Below are positions 50,996-62,262 of a stretch of DNA of 64,000 nucleotides, piece by piece (the first letter of the stretch is position 1; every line of letters starts with the position of its first letter). The DNA is from Sipunculus nudus. Its lineage: Eukaryota; Annelida; Sipuncula; Golfingiida; Sipunculidae. The notes under the pieces were generated by a model. It made no database searches and was not told the DNA's origin. It saw only the letters and a list, made by a program, of their open reading frames with translations. Where the stretch lies: positions 11,249,964-11,313,963 of the forward strand of contig CM049320.1 of NCBI GenBank assembly GCA_026874595.1, given 5' to 3'. A program made the translations under genes and the position numbers.

Positions 50996-53700
50996 ATACG
51001 TAAATCTTCACGTGAAACCCAGAACAGTTCTCTAGGTCGCAGAACTCAGTTTTTTTTGTTTATACACGTATACTCTTAAACCTTTCCTCAACTTTGTGTC
51101 TAGTGCACAAACATCAACCAATAAGAGTTTGGCTTGTAGTGTATTTATTTTTAAAATGTGCCTTAATAAACAGCTGATTCTGCTACAGAGGGGGGGGGGG
51201 GGGGGGGGCTGTAACAGTTCCCATTTTATCAATTTCTTTTCCCATTTATTCGTGATTGATATTTATTTTTCAGATTTGTGTTATATTGTTAGGCATTTTA
51301 GATTATGAGGTTATCCATAGTTTATTCCCTTTTTTATTCATAAAATGTGGGTATAAATGAAGAGCTGTCTGAATTGCTCCGTTAAGATCGTTAAGATGCT
51401 ATAATGAGGAAAGAAGTCTTTCCATGATATTACACTGGCTCATAAAACCCCGGACAAAATCTAAAATTTTACTACATTATGCAAAGGCATTTCAGAAAAT
51501 AGTAGTTGAAGAACAGAACATCCTTCAGTTCTGTGAAACGTACATTAAAATGCATACTTTACATTGCGTATTTAAAACAATGTCCTATTATGGAAGGGGG
51601 ACAGAAATATATTCATATTGTCCATAGGCTGAATTATATTACGTAATAATAATAACAATTATAATAACAGTAATTATAATATTTATATATTTGCTATATA
51701 TATATTGGAAATATAATTTTACATAATTATACTATATAGGCACAATACTTATATAAATATTAATAGTCAGATGCTCATTACACGATTTTATCAAGCGACA
51801 ATGTTGGGCGAATTTTTTAGCAGATTTTCTAAAAATCGGCTCGGTTCAGTTGGTCGATATTTGGTGTCACATTTGCCGACGCGCGTGTTCCCATTTCTCG
51901 ATTATCGCCGAAGAAGGCTGTCTTACCATGGCGATATGAAACTCAGCTTTCTAGTAGAAAAACCAAAAGGAAATATTTGTTCGCTTTGTGGCTTTTTCAA
52001 AGAAATATGCTATGTCGGAACAATGACTTGTGGGTTAAACCTCGGCTAAAGAGAAGAGAGGAACTAGGGGCAATACGCTTGTATGCGAACTGAGACAGGA
52101 GGATAAACCGTCCTTCATCAATTTAATGGTTTTCTCCGCATATCTCTGGGGTGGGTCCAGGATATCGGAAAAGAGGGGTGTAACCCAGGAGGACTAATAA
52201 CAAAATCTAACGAAAGGTCCCCAGGTCCGGAAAAGGTCCAAAAGGACTGGTCTTTAACCCTTAAAACGATTGCGGCGGCTGATCTGTAGGATTTGGTAAA
52301 ATCAAACATCCAGCATCATGCAGGATACCATGTGCACATTCAGAAGGACTATTTCAGCAATCACAAAATCTTATTTAGAAAATGACATTCTACTTGCATG
52401 TTTGTGTGATTTCTATGGTTTCCTGTTTCTTGGAATTCAAAGCAGTAATATGTATTGTTCTATCCTGTATAAAACAGCCAACACTTTATCATCCTTTTAC
52501 ATTTGACTGTTACACACAAAAAGCGTGATCAGCAACAGATATTTTGCGTGGATTAATATTAAATCCCGAAGACGTCTGATGAACAGTCAAATATCTGGCG
52601 ACTCTCTGTTATCTGTCAGATTAAATATATTTAAAAAACGAATTAAAGTATAGCATCGCCGACAATGCCGCTGACTCCGGGAAAAAAGTGTACCAGAGAT
52701 CCGTTCACATGAACGCTTTTGCCTATTGGGTTACCTGTAAACATCAGGTATTGCTTCGGATATTGCATCAGTCAAAAGTTTTCAGCTATTCATTCCTGTC
52801 TTCTCTTATTTCCTCTTACATTGGGCTTATTTTTTTTTATACACTTTCTTCTCTGGCGACTTTCTTGAGGAATATAAGGAAAGAAATTTATAATGATGGA
52901 TAGAGAGTACGGGCAGATTTGCAGTTGATTATTGCCATCCATGAGTTGTATATATTTGTATTTATTGAATTGTTTTTTAAGAAACTCTTACATAAGCTTG
53001 AGTTACTTGTTCGGAGTAGCTCAAGTCACACAATTGGAAGGATTGCTCAACAGCCCAGCATGCAATAAATGAGCGTTTACAAACATGGACCTGTTCATTT
53101 AGTCTTATTTTTATAGAAAAACCGCACATTGTAATTATATGAATGGATACTCCTTTATAATGATTATTTAATTGCAGGTGGTCTTTTAGGAATACATGAA
53201 ATTTGAATCTTTACCAAAATCGGTCTTTAATTCTTTTTAAAATATGTCATTATACAATATACAATAATTAAAAATATTGACAACGTACAGAACTGAACTC
53301 TGACCATACAGAAATAAACATTATATATCGGCCGACTTTGTCGCAAACATTGGCTCACTACACGGTTTCGCTGATCGCCAGATAAAATCGGCCGATTTTC
53401 TTTGACAGTGCCAGACACTTGGCGACGGCAATTTTCACGCCCACGCCGGCAAGATCGAGTCGCTTTGGGTGTCAAGCTAAACGACAATATACCCCCGTCG
53501 GTACATAGTCGGCTGATCCTCTGAATCGGGCGATAAAATCGGTTAGTGAGCCGCCGGCTTTAATTTTTCACAATACCCATCAACCGACAACCCTGTATTA
53601 GCGTCCCCCTATTCTTGATTTTCTGGATCCGCCGCTGCTGCACCAGTTGATACTGATATCAGATCTGTAAGTAGCGGCAGCCTGCCACATGGCGATTTTT
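50996..53700. other. Non-coding stretch with a poly-G tract
   Basis: A G run occupies 51190-51208. A 92-codon frame at 51771-52049 has no recognisable features. Two GC-richer patches (about 51800-51925 and 53330-53560) share AATCGGC and CGGCCGA-type short palindromes and may be remnants of one inverted-repeat family, but I could not fix ends. Confidence 0.45.
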
Positions 53701-53714
53701 GATGAACTGAAAAC

Positions 53715-53790
53715 GATGGTCGCAGGTCCCTATCATTTTATTTCAGAGGGCCTGAGTGTCATGTTGTCACGGCTAGTCTGTTAGTATACG
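53715..53790 (+). repeat. Dispersed repeat Z, copy 2
   Basis: It shares CATTTTATTTCAGAGGGCCT and GAGTGTCATGTTGTCA with 48395-48476. Upstream it adds the TGATGAACTGAAAACGATGG segment that also occurs near the hairpin at 44242. Confidence 0.72.
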
Positions 53791-54489
53791 GCTTTTACTT
53801 GGCCAGAAAATGGTACACTGGTGAATGCCGTGTGTTCAAAATCCTCTTGGAAGACTTATTCTGAAAAAAATTTCAATACACACACCTGAACCGTACCTAT
53901 ATCATAGAATTCCTGGTAGTGTGATGGGTCGAAAATTAAATATGAAAAAATAAAATTGTCTATGCACACCTGTTCCCCGACAATGACCGACCTGCACCAG
54001 ATGATTAATTAATAAAACATCGTTAATATTCATAGGACCACTCTATTTACTTTAAATTTCTAATAAGGATGGTTTATTAAAAGTTCGTTTATTTTATATA
54101 TGCCTTTAAGCGTTATATGTGTGACCGGGTGCACTGCCGTTAGTTTAGTTTGTTTCATATTTGATGTGATATGCATACATTGTGTGCACCCTGTGTCTGT
54201 ATTGGTCAGAGAGTAGCGCGCCAACTTGTAATCCTTCTCGGAGCATAGCACCTGGGTTGTCACCTTTGACCTGTTAATTAATATCCGTCATTTTATGTTT
54301 TTCATACAGTAACAAGGCATACGTACATAAAAATTGCCATAATAAGCGTTATATGCAATATCGGAAACGTATCCAGTACTTACACGTTTTTGTTCAACAT
54401 TGATTTAATTTGCTCCGTTGTTTCGTAATATTGTCCATTGACATGTTAATTATGTACCTGGTTTTGCCGCCAAGTTTCCGTCTAGCGTC
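53791..54489. other. Non-coding stretch, nothing recognised
   Basis: No supported gene, RNA or repeat. Confidence 0.5.
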
Positions 54490-55015
54490 ACTTGGCAGAC
54501 AACCGTTGAACTGGAGAGTTCAGTTTTTGTATATTTCTTGTCTCTCATTCCAGGTATGTAATTATCAGTGTATTTCCTGATTTAATTATTGTGTTAATGT
54601 AAACACAACCCAGAACGTTATTCTATTTTCAAAGTCATGATAACGATGTTGTAGATGTATTATTTGTTGTAGTAATCTTGCATCACTCCGTAGTTCTATT
54701 TTTCCTGATAATAACGATATCATAGACGTATTATTTGCTGTAGTAATCTTGCTGTAGTAATATTTTGCTAAGTTTGGTCAGAAAGGTAGCCTGATCACTG
54801 ACATTTTTCATATACTTGCCAGCGCAGTGTATTATGATGGCGACGTGTCGCTGTAAATACTGTACATTCTGTAACTGAGGCATATTTCGTAATTATGTAT
54901 TATTTTGTAAGTCAGCAGGTCTGATCCTGTGCATTTTAAATTGTAAATATGACTTGGCAGACAACCGTTGAACTGGAGAGTTCAGTTTTTGTATATTTCT
55001 TGTCTCTCATTCCAG
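54490..55015 (+). repeat. Perfect 64-bp direct duplication at 462-bp spacing
   Basis: Positions 54490-54553 and 54952-55015 are identical over 64 bp, from ACTTGGCAGACAACCGTTGA to TCTCTCATTCCAG. Both copies end in a pyrimidine-rich TCTCTCATTCCAG that looks like a splice acceptor. The first is followed by GTATGT, which looks like a donor. Between them, a shorter GTAGATGTATTATTTG(T/C)TGTAGTAATCTTGC segment is also duplicated (about 54650-54755). Confidence 0.93.
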
Positions 55016-55284
55016 CACAGTAAAAACTGTAAAGCACGCTGTGTTGTGCCTTGGATGAGGTCAGACGTCTGTGTGTGTGCGCCCCCACGACCCCAGTATT
55101 TTCCATTCTGCCACTGATGTGACAAATACTGCTACATATGTAACATGCAGGAATGGATTGGCAAAGTGATGTACATCAGAAGAGCAAGCTTGAAGGTCAC
55201 CTGGTCAAAATGTCAATTGACCTTGTCGGACAATAACGCATGACCCCGTCCAACGAAATGTTCACTTCTAGCGCTAGAAAACAT
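55016..55284. other. Short non-coding stretch
   Basis: Nothing recognised. A GTGTGTGTGCGC patch lies near 55070. Confidence 0.5.
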
Positions 55285-55640
55285 GTATGTGAAGTCAGGG
55301 GCGTCAATATAGGGGGTTGGGGGTATATATACCCACAACTTTGTGGCAAGGGGGGGGGGGGATGGGTAGTCAATGAAATCATCCCCCCCCTCAACTTTTC
55401 AGAGAATAATATTATAATATTACAAATGAAATATATTTATAAATAGAATTAAAAACTTTGGATTCATCAACTTAATACCTAAATACCTGTTATACCTAAA
55501 CCTTGCTTAGAATTCACAAAATAACTTATTTTCTAAAACATTTTAATTATTTGAAATATGATTAATAATAATAATATATGATAATAATATATATGTATAT
55601 TTATATAAAGTTCGATATGTCATTCAGGGACGCTGAAAAA

Positions 55641-55641
<1 letters not shown>
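55285..55641 (+). repeat. Dispersed repeat family X, copy 2
   Basis: It begins near AGGGGCGTCAATATAGGGGG, which the plus-strand copy at 24712 lacks but the minus-strand copy at 29395-29600 shares. It continues through GTGGCAAGG, a G run, TCAATGAAATCATCC, TTTTCAGAGAATAATATTAT and AATTCACAAAATAACTTATT to CATTCAGGGACGCTG. Overall length is about 340 bp. Confidence 0.8.

Positions 55642-55687
<46 letters not shown>
55642..55687. repeat. (TA)n microsatellite
   Basis: About 46 bp of TA at the 3' edge of dispersed repeat X. Confidence 0.96.
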
Positions 55688-55689
<2 letters not shown>

Positions 55690-56294
55690 AAGTCATCCGC
55701 CCACCCTGAAAGAAAAAAATGACGTCACTGCTTGAAGTGATATATAAACAGATATATAAAAATGATTGTTTTCCATTACTGGAAAGACCACTTCACAATC
55801 AATATGATTCCTGTTTTCACAAATCGATGAGAAATCAAGAGTTCGACCTGCCTACAAATTTCGTGAAGAAATAGTATTGAAAAACGTGTTCAGCTATTTA
55901 TCACTGGGTGCGTTGTCCAGATCTGTTAAATAGGTGGTTAGTATCATGCTTCTAGCATGGAGATCTTTTTGAATTTTTTAAACCAACAGATTAAACTTTT
56001 TAGAAATAAATTAGACAAATAAAACAAACCCACACATCGCACAAAAACCAGTGATATAGTATTGAATATAACATAGGTCATATCCAGTGTTTGTATTAAG
56101 GATTTTAATAATAACGCGACAGACGATGATTAAATACTGATCCTGAAAAATGTGATTTGTTTAAACATAATATACGTATATTTTTCTGTTTCTGTCTGTT
56201 ACTGAAACGGGCAACAGAATATATCCCCCTTAATAAATGTAACAAAAAAAAGCACAATACACATCAGGCTTATAGATGGGAATTTTACTTATGT
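55688..56294. other. Non-coding stretch
   Basis: Nothing recognised. Confidence 0.5.
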
Positions 56295-58145
56295 CTGTCC
56301 CATCCCTTAAAGGTACCACTGATGTTATTATATGATCAGCTCCGTCCGTCTGTTCTGCCGTCCATACGTCCGTCCGTCCTTAAACAACTGATATACGACG
56401 CGATATCTTGAAAAGATTTACTCAGATCTACTTCTAATTATAGTACCAGGAGCATCTTATGGGTCTCTAGAACTGATAATTTGTTTCACACTTGAATGAT
56501 TATTGGATTTTTTTATGAACTTTGATAACAAAATTTTTACACATAATATGCGACGCGATATCTCGAAAAGTTTCACTCACACCTTCTTCTTATTGTAGTA
56601 GCAGGAGCATCTTATGGTTCTTCAGAGCTGATTCGGTTTTTGTCACACTTGCGTGATTTTTGTTTTTTTTTTTAAATTTTTTTAACATTTTTTTAACATT
56701 TGATATTCGACACTATTTCTCAAAATGTTTTACTGTGATCTACTTCTTAAAATGGTAGCAGGTGCATCTTATGGGTCTCCAGAGCTAATTAGGTTTTGTT
56801 CACACTGAGTTTCTTTATTATATTTCATTATGAATTCTTATTTGTTTTGGTATTTTTATGAATTTTTATTTTGTTTTCAAAATTCAAATCCTATCAAAAA
56901 TCCATATGCAATTTAAAATTAAAAAAAAATATCACTCAATGCATGTCTCCTGAAGATGGCAGGCATATCTGAAAGGTCTCCTTACGTGAGCAGGTTTAGG
57001 TCACAGATTTATGGAGTATGAGATTTATTTATGAATTTTAATACTTAATGTCACCCATTTATATGCAATGCAGTGTCTTAAATAGTGTTACTATAATCTA
57101 TTTCAAGGCAGGTATATATCATTGCTATCCTCACTTGATTTGGTTTTGGTGTAATCTTAGTTTATTTTGCAATTTTTTTTCTATATGCGGTATCTTTGTC
57201 AAGTTTCAGATTCGATTACAAGGCAATTCCTTCCTAACATAATAAAGACTCTTTCCGTAATGGCAGCAGATTAGGATCTCTGATTAAGCCTGCACGAAGT
57301 GGACTGTTATTGTTTTCGGTCAATTTTGAGAGTGAGTGTTTGTGTGTATATGTCCACAACACAGCAGAAAATATGTCAAAAAGATTGTAATGATATGTGG
57401 GATATAGGTTTGTAGCATGCGCATCTAGAAATAATTAATTGTTTATATAAATAGCGGTGCAAATAACCCCTGAATGACCATTTAATAGGTATTGGCAGCA
57501 TTTTTTACATCTGTTATGGGATGAGTTCAACTGTTATGGAATGAGCTCATCTGTTATGGAATGAGCTCAATTTTTATGGAATGAGCTCATCTGTTATGGA
57601 ATGAGCTCATCTGTTATGGGATGAGCTCATCTGTTATGGGATGAGTTCATCTGTTATGGAATGAGCTCATCTGTTATGGAATGAGCTCAACTGTTATGGA
57701 ATGAGCTCAGATGACCATCTATGCAGCAGAGTCGTGATTCGTGACGTCACATATATCAATATCATCACGCCATGTCCAGTGTGTTTAAGGTAGCAGAAAG
57801 TCAACATATATAGCATGAATGATTTCCTTATTTTTTATTCAAAACTTTACATTTCATATGCAACGCGATATCTCAAAAACAAACTCATATCCACTTATAA
57901 TTAATAAAGTAACTGTATCTTATTTGTCTCCTAACCTGATTAGGATTCTGTAACAGCTCAATGATTTTCAATTTTTTTTATAAGTTTTCGAGTTTGACTT
58001 TTATATTTCATAAGTCATGCAATATCTCAAAACGCGTTATAAGGATCCACCTCTAATCAATAACCCATGTGTATATTATGAATCTGATTGGATTTTTTAT
58101 ATTCTAGGTTAACTTTGTCCAACTTCACTTGTAATTACATCAGCC
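56295..58145 (-). mobile_element. Diverged array of ~155-bp units with (ACGG)n end, interrupted (pearl/Helitron-associated-like)
   Basis: The landmark ATATGCGACGCGATATCTCG recurs with changes at about 56393, 56546, 56703, 57061, 57856 and 58010. Spacings of 153, 157 and 154 bp give the unit. Each unit also has GTAGCAGGAGCATCTTATGG and GAGCTGATTAGG-like segments. At 56339-56380 lies a CCGTCCGTC microsatellite, which is (ACGG)n on the minus strand. The array is broken at about 57290-57800 by sequence holding an unrelated 20-bp minisatellite. The layout mirrors the array at 49960-50995, in opposite orientation and with a different unit sequence. Confidence 0.6.
57511..57710. repeat. 20-bp minisatellite, ten units, each with a palindrome
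   Basis: Ten head-to-tail units of CTGTTATGGAATGAGCTCAT with single-base variants (GGGATG, GTTCAT, TTTTTATGG). Most units contain ATGAGCTCAT, a perfect 10-bp palindrome. Confidence 0.96.
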
Positions 58146-58514
58146 AAATGACACGTTTCTCACCTTCCCGTTTGGCGGTGGATCCGGCCCTCTGGACATT
58201 TTCTAGTTTCATTAATAACAATGTGTACATAGCAAACAAATCTGCTTAATCTAAAATCCCAAAAACAGAAACACATTGATGGAATGGCTGAAGTTTTAAT
58301 AATATTTTCACTAATACTGAAATCCCAGCAACTTCTTCTCTTAAAGAATATATAGTAAGAGACTGCTTTTTATAAAATTTAAACCTCCATTAGTTTTTAA
58401 TACACTATCTAACAACAACTACCATGTGCGAGAAAAATTATCTTTTAAGAGAGGATATTGGTCCTTTTAAGGCTCGCACAGGTTACTGGATGACAGCTAA
58501 CTATTAGACAATAC

Positions 58515-58735
58515 ATGGGTCCTGGACAGTTGAGTTGTAAAACGCTCGGCCTTTTCCGCTGGCGACTCGGGTTCGAATCCCGGCGTGGCTATAATATAGT
58601 GGGTTGTAGTGGCCCGTCCAAGGCCGGTGGTTTTCTCCGGGTCCTCCGGTTTCTTCCACCCTTACCGATTACCGAGCGCCAACATATCCTAGCCATTGAG
58701 AGTGCCTCGTATCAGTTACTATAACTAATTGTACA
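58515..58735 (+). mobile_element. tRNA-derived SINE with conserved central domain
   Basis: A tRNA-like head runs from about 58527 (GTTGAGTTGTAAAACGC region, A-box-like) to a strong B-box GGGTTCGAATCCCGG at about 58569-58583. The body contains GTGGCCCGTCCAAGG and GGTGGTTTTCTCCGGGTCCT, a motif I associate with widely shared invertebrate SINE central domains, and ends near GAGAGTGCC. The body recurs on the minus strand at 62145-62262. There is no reading frame of interest. SINE identity is strong; the subfamily is not assigned. Confidence 0.85.
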
Positions 58736-60164
58736 ATCCATGTAAAATTAATGACTCGTTATAATTAATCGGATTTCAGTTTGATTCATGAGTTCACATG
58801 TATTCATTATTTAAATTCCCCATTCATATCAAAACGTTTAGATAATTGGCTGTTTAAACGATATTAATGCAACGGAATGGATAACCGTTGCAGTACATTT
58901 AAACGAATGGCTTGTAACACAACGCCTGTAAGGCTTACCAGCAGAACATAAAAGCCTACCGAGTCGTGTATTAAGCTCCTTCGTCCAACGCCTTATATTT
59001 AATCACTACCGTTTTTATATGTATGTACCTTTTTAGAACAGTTATGATCGTTTTTTTTCTCCTATAAAATAAAAAGGTAACATAACACTCCCACTTTGTT
59101 TCCGATTCATCGACCTATTATTATATTAAGACTATTTTATCGTAGCCATAAATCCTTTCCCATCAAAACGGATTCCAGCCCAGCGAGGAATTACAAGTGG
59201 CAATATTGGTACATCTCGACTGTCAACAAACTAGCCGGCAACCCGCGTGCATAGGCCACAGGCTCAGGAAGAGAATCCTGACATCCCGCCGGCACAGGAC
59301 CCTGTACTCACGGGTTGCCGGGCCAGAACAGAGTGAAGCGTTAACAAAGTAGAAGTTTCTGAGCTTTCAATTCACAAATTACCTCTAAATATTCAATGTT
59401 CAAATACTCACTGAATCTCGCTAATAACATTAAACATAAATAAAAGCATGGGTTCCTAACGTTGAGCTGCGTTGGAAATATAAAGGATCGTCAAATCGAC
59501 AATTTTAGGGTTACCGTATTAGTGTCCCTAAAAAAAACCCGGGTTGAAAAACGGTTGTCTGATGTTTGAGATGATAATAAATGTCAGTATTCCAATGCTA
59601 TTGGTATATATTCATATATAAATGTAAATCTTGCAGATTTATAATGGACCGTTTATCTTACAAAACCAGTTAATGTAATACTAAATCACCATGTCAATTT
59701 AAGTATATTTTAAGGGAAGATTCGTTTTTCAGTTTTTACTTCTTGATAATTTGCCCTATATAAAATCACTCCAGCTTTATCGTACAGTAAAGGTTTGTAG
59801 TGATCTCATCGCGTATAATTAACGTGCTTTTACTTTATTTGTAAGACACACCTACAAAGCCTGTGTATTTAAATAAAATATCATCATTACGTTAATTTGT
59901 TCGTGACCACACACAGCTTTGGCTATTGGTGAGAAGGTACCAAACACCATTAACTGTGTGGGATGAAACCCCACACACTCATTGGTCTGAGCAATTACAA
60001 AGTTGATACGAACGAGTGTATAAGATTCTTGTAACGTCATCTAGCTAGAAGACACAACGGAAGGGAATAAATTCATCTGAGCGTGTTGGCTTCATTGATG
60101 TTTGAATTTGTTTACCGGAAGCGAACATTGGGCTCATTTCAGCGTGTTTTATTTTGAACCAGGC
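58736..60164. other. Non-coding stretch with a hairpin
   Basis: Apart from the hairpin at 59235-59321, nothing is recognised. Confidence 0.5.
59235..59321. repeat. Hairpin with 10-bp perfect stem
   Basis: CCGGCAACCC (59235-59244) pairs with GGGTTGCCGG (59312-59321). The next bases inward (GCGTG against CAC) extend it imperfectly. The GC-rich stem stands out in an AT-rich setting and may be a small inverted-repeat element or a structured RNA. Confidence 0.75.

Positions 60165-60215
<51 letters not shown>
60165..60215. repeat. (TA)n microsatellite
   Basis: About 51 bp of TA with one AA interruption. Confidence 0.96.
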
Positions 60216-60217
<2 letters not shown>

Positions 60218-61871
60218 GTATTTGACGTTATGAGCATCCCCCCCCCTTTTTTTTAAAGGAATATCTTTGAGAAAATGGAAAGGAAGAGCCATTCTCAACT
60301 AAAAAAAAACTTTGTCAGTACTTACGGTCCCCGGCTCGCCATCTCCCTTGATGATTTGTAGCGTGAAACTAGCAACTAAAAATTTCCTTACTATCCTCAA
60401 AAAAGGTTGTATCTTTGTCTAGAATATCACTACTTTGAAACGATGGAATCTTCCACACAGCATTTACTATTAACACTGTTGCTTTATGTCCTAAATAAAG
60501 CTAATCTATCTTTTCAGTGGAAGGAATAACATTTCTCGCACGGCTTTGTCAGCGTTCACCGTTTTCACACTTTTGTTTGTTTTGAAACATGGAAACCGTG
60601 TTAGCTTCTCAGTAAATAACAGCTGACATCAGACTGCATTCTTCCTCAGAAATGTAAGGAAATGAATTGTCTCATGGTAGTTTCGTTTGAATGTGTCAAC
60701 AGAGCTCATATTTAGGTAATGTCGGATGTAACAGAGCCTCACAGATGTTTGAGCCCATGGAAATAATTGGTCAATGGCTGTTAAGTCTTAAGTGCGGCAT
60801 CCCCTGGATATATTATTGTGCTACACTATTTTGTAAATAACAGAAATTCTCTGAAAAAAAATCGATGTGTCACCTTGACAGATCATATGTGAATATCAGT
60901 TTAACACCGCGCCCTAGCTCACTGAAAAAAAATCAACTAAAAATCGTCAATCCTTCGCCTCATAAATGTGCCCATTGACCTTCCTTTTGGTAAAAAAAAT
61001 TATGTGATTTCTGGCTTCTTCTGTGTATATTTATTGAATTCATTCAGGTTATGTAACAGGTAACAAGTTCTGTTAACTCCTCCGTGAAGCAGGTATGAAC
61101 ATGTTTATCAACAACATGTTTCTGAACAAAGCCTTGTTGACAAACAGGAAAAACAATTTACCTTAGGTGGTAGGTTTTATATATGAAGAGGCAAAAAGAT
61201 CAGTTGTTGCAAAACGCTAATTGCAAAGCTCTGGCTTATCAGACTTGCCACCAAATGCCCTTTTTTAATTTGTTTTGACTATTTAGGCACTCTCACATAT
61301 AAACACGATGATATGAACAAACCAAACAGCCTGTGTGGGGTGAAATCAACGTTTTTCCAACCTTTTATTAATATTAGCTCCAAGGAATTACCTTCTGTTT
61401 ATAAAGGTCAGATAGCGGACAAGGCTACTCTAAAATGTTATCAATTATATTGATCGCGCAGGGCGTGGCCTTATTAATGAGTTCATGATTGGCCTCTCTG
61501 TCGTTCTGCTGCATAGTACGTTTGCTGTCACGGCAAGCCTGAAAATATTACTTCATTCCTTTGGATAATTTACCGATTTCAGAAGTATGAAGAAAGCAAA
61601 AGGCGGGGGTTGCACCTTTAGAATAATGCAATGCAGCTTACCTTTAACCCCTCTAAACCAGTTGAAATATGTGCAAAATGCGTATATGTGTGTTTACACA
61701 TGAGTTATTATTTTAAATATAGATTGTTTATAATTTTCACATCAAGTGAAGCCATTTGTCTCTTTGTACCTTGCTTACAATAAAGCACAAGCTGGGAGAA
61801 AACACGACAACACCTCACCGTTACACCATACTACACAGCGATACATCTCTTATATATGGTTTGAGCCCTCT
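60216..61871. other. Non-coding stretch, nothing recognised
   Basis: No supported feature. A TATATATGG string at about 61852 lies just ahead of the candidate peptide frame. Confidence 0.45.
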
Positions 61872-62027
61872 ATGTTATTGTTAGATTTATATTCACCGGT
61901 TCTCCTCCTGTGTATTGTGTTATTAGTACCTTCCATGTCATATAAAACTTGTTTTCTTCATGGTGAAAATGATGACTGCATGCCTTTATATGAAGCTTTA
62001 AAAGAAGCTATATTGCCAGGCAAATAA
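61872..62027 (+). CDS. Candidate small secreted, amidated peptide precursor (51 residues)
   Basis: The first ATG of this open frame, at 61872, starts 51 codons ending in TAA. Residues 1-23 form a strong signal-peptide-like segment (MLLLDLYSPVLLLCIVLLVP). The rest is acidic and short: YKTCFLHGENDDC followed by MPLYEALKEAILP and a final GK. The two cysteines could close an eight-residue ring. The middle could form an amphipathic helix. A Gly-Lys end is the classic signal for C-terminal amidation, here giving a Pro-amide. Ring, helix and Pro-amide together recall the calcitonin/DH31 layout, but I see no clear sequence match and do not assign that family. The start context is weak (T at -3) and no intron signals are evident. 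Chance cannot be excluded. Confidence 0.4.
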   Translation: MLLLDLYSPVLLLCIVLLVPSMSYKTCFLHGENDDCMPLYEALKEAILPGK

Positions 62028-62144
62028 ACCGCTAAAATATTTTTCTTCCGACTCTAGTGTATGTATCGCGAGCAGTTTTTCTGGGTTTTCTCAGTCTAAA
62101 CTTACTTATTTTTATGGGTTTACAACTTGTAATTATATATAACG

Positions 62145-62262
62145 TAGGGCACTCTCCGTAGCTTGGATGGCAGTGTGTAGCCGAGGAGGGAACTGGATGA
62201 TACGGAGAAAACCACAGACCTTGGATGGGCCACTAGAACCTACTCTCATAGCAACCCCAGAT
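62145..62262 (-). mobile_element. SINE body (central domain and tail), fused to an LTR-like head
   Basis: On the minus strand it carries GTTGCTATGAGAGTAGG, GTGGCCCATCCAAGG, TGTGGTTTTCTCCG and an end GAGAGTGCC, in the same order as the SINE at 58515. Instead of that SINE's own tRNA head, it is preceded by the LTR-like unit at 62263-62451. Confidence 0.75.

Noticed and set aside
51771-52049. 92-codon plus-strand frame
   Set aside because: No recognisable motif. Part overlaps a patch that resembles a decayed inverted-repeat element.
53330-53560. Inverted-repeat element rich in CGGCCGA
   Set aside because: Several short palindromes are present, but I could not find matching ends or a target duplication.
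58527-58600. A functional tRNA gene
   Set aside because: The B-box is good, but the acceptor stem does not close and a SINE body follows directly.
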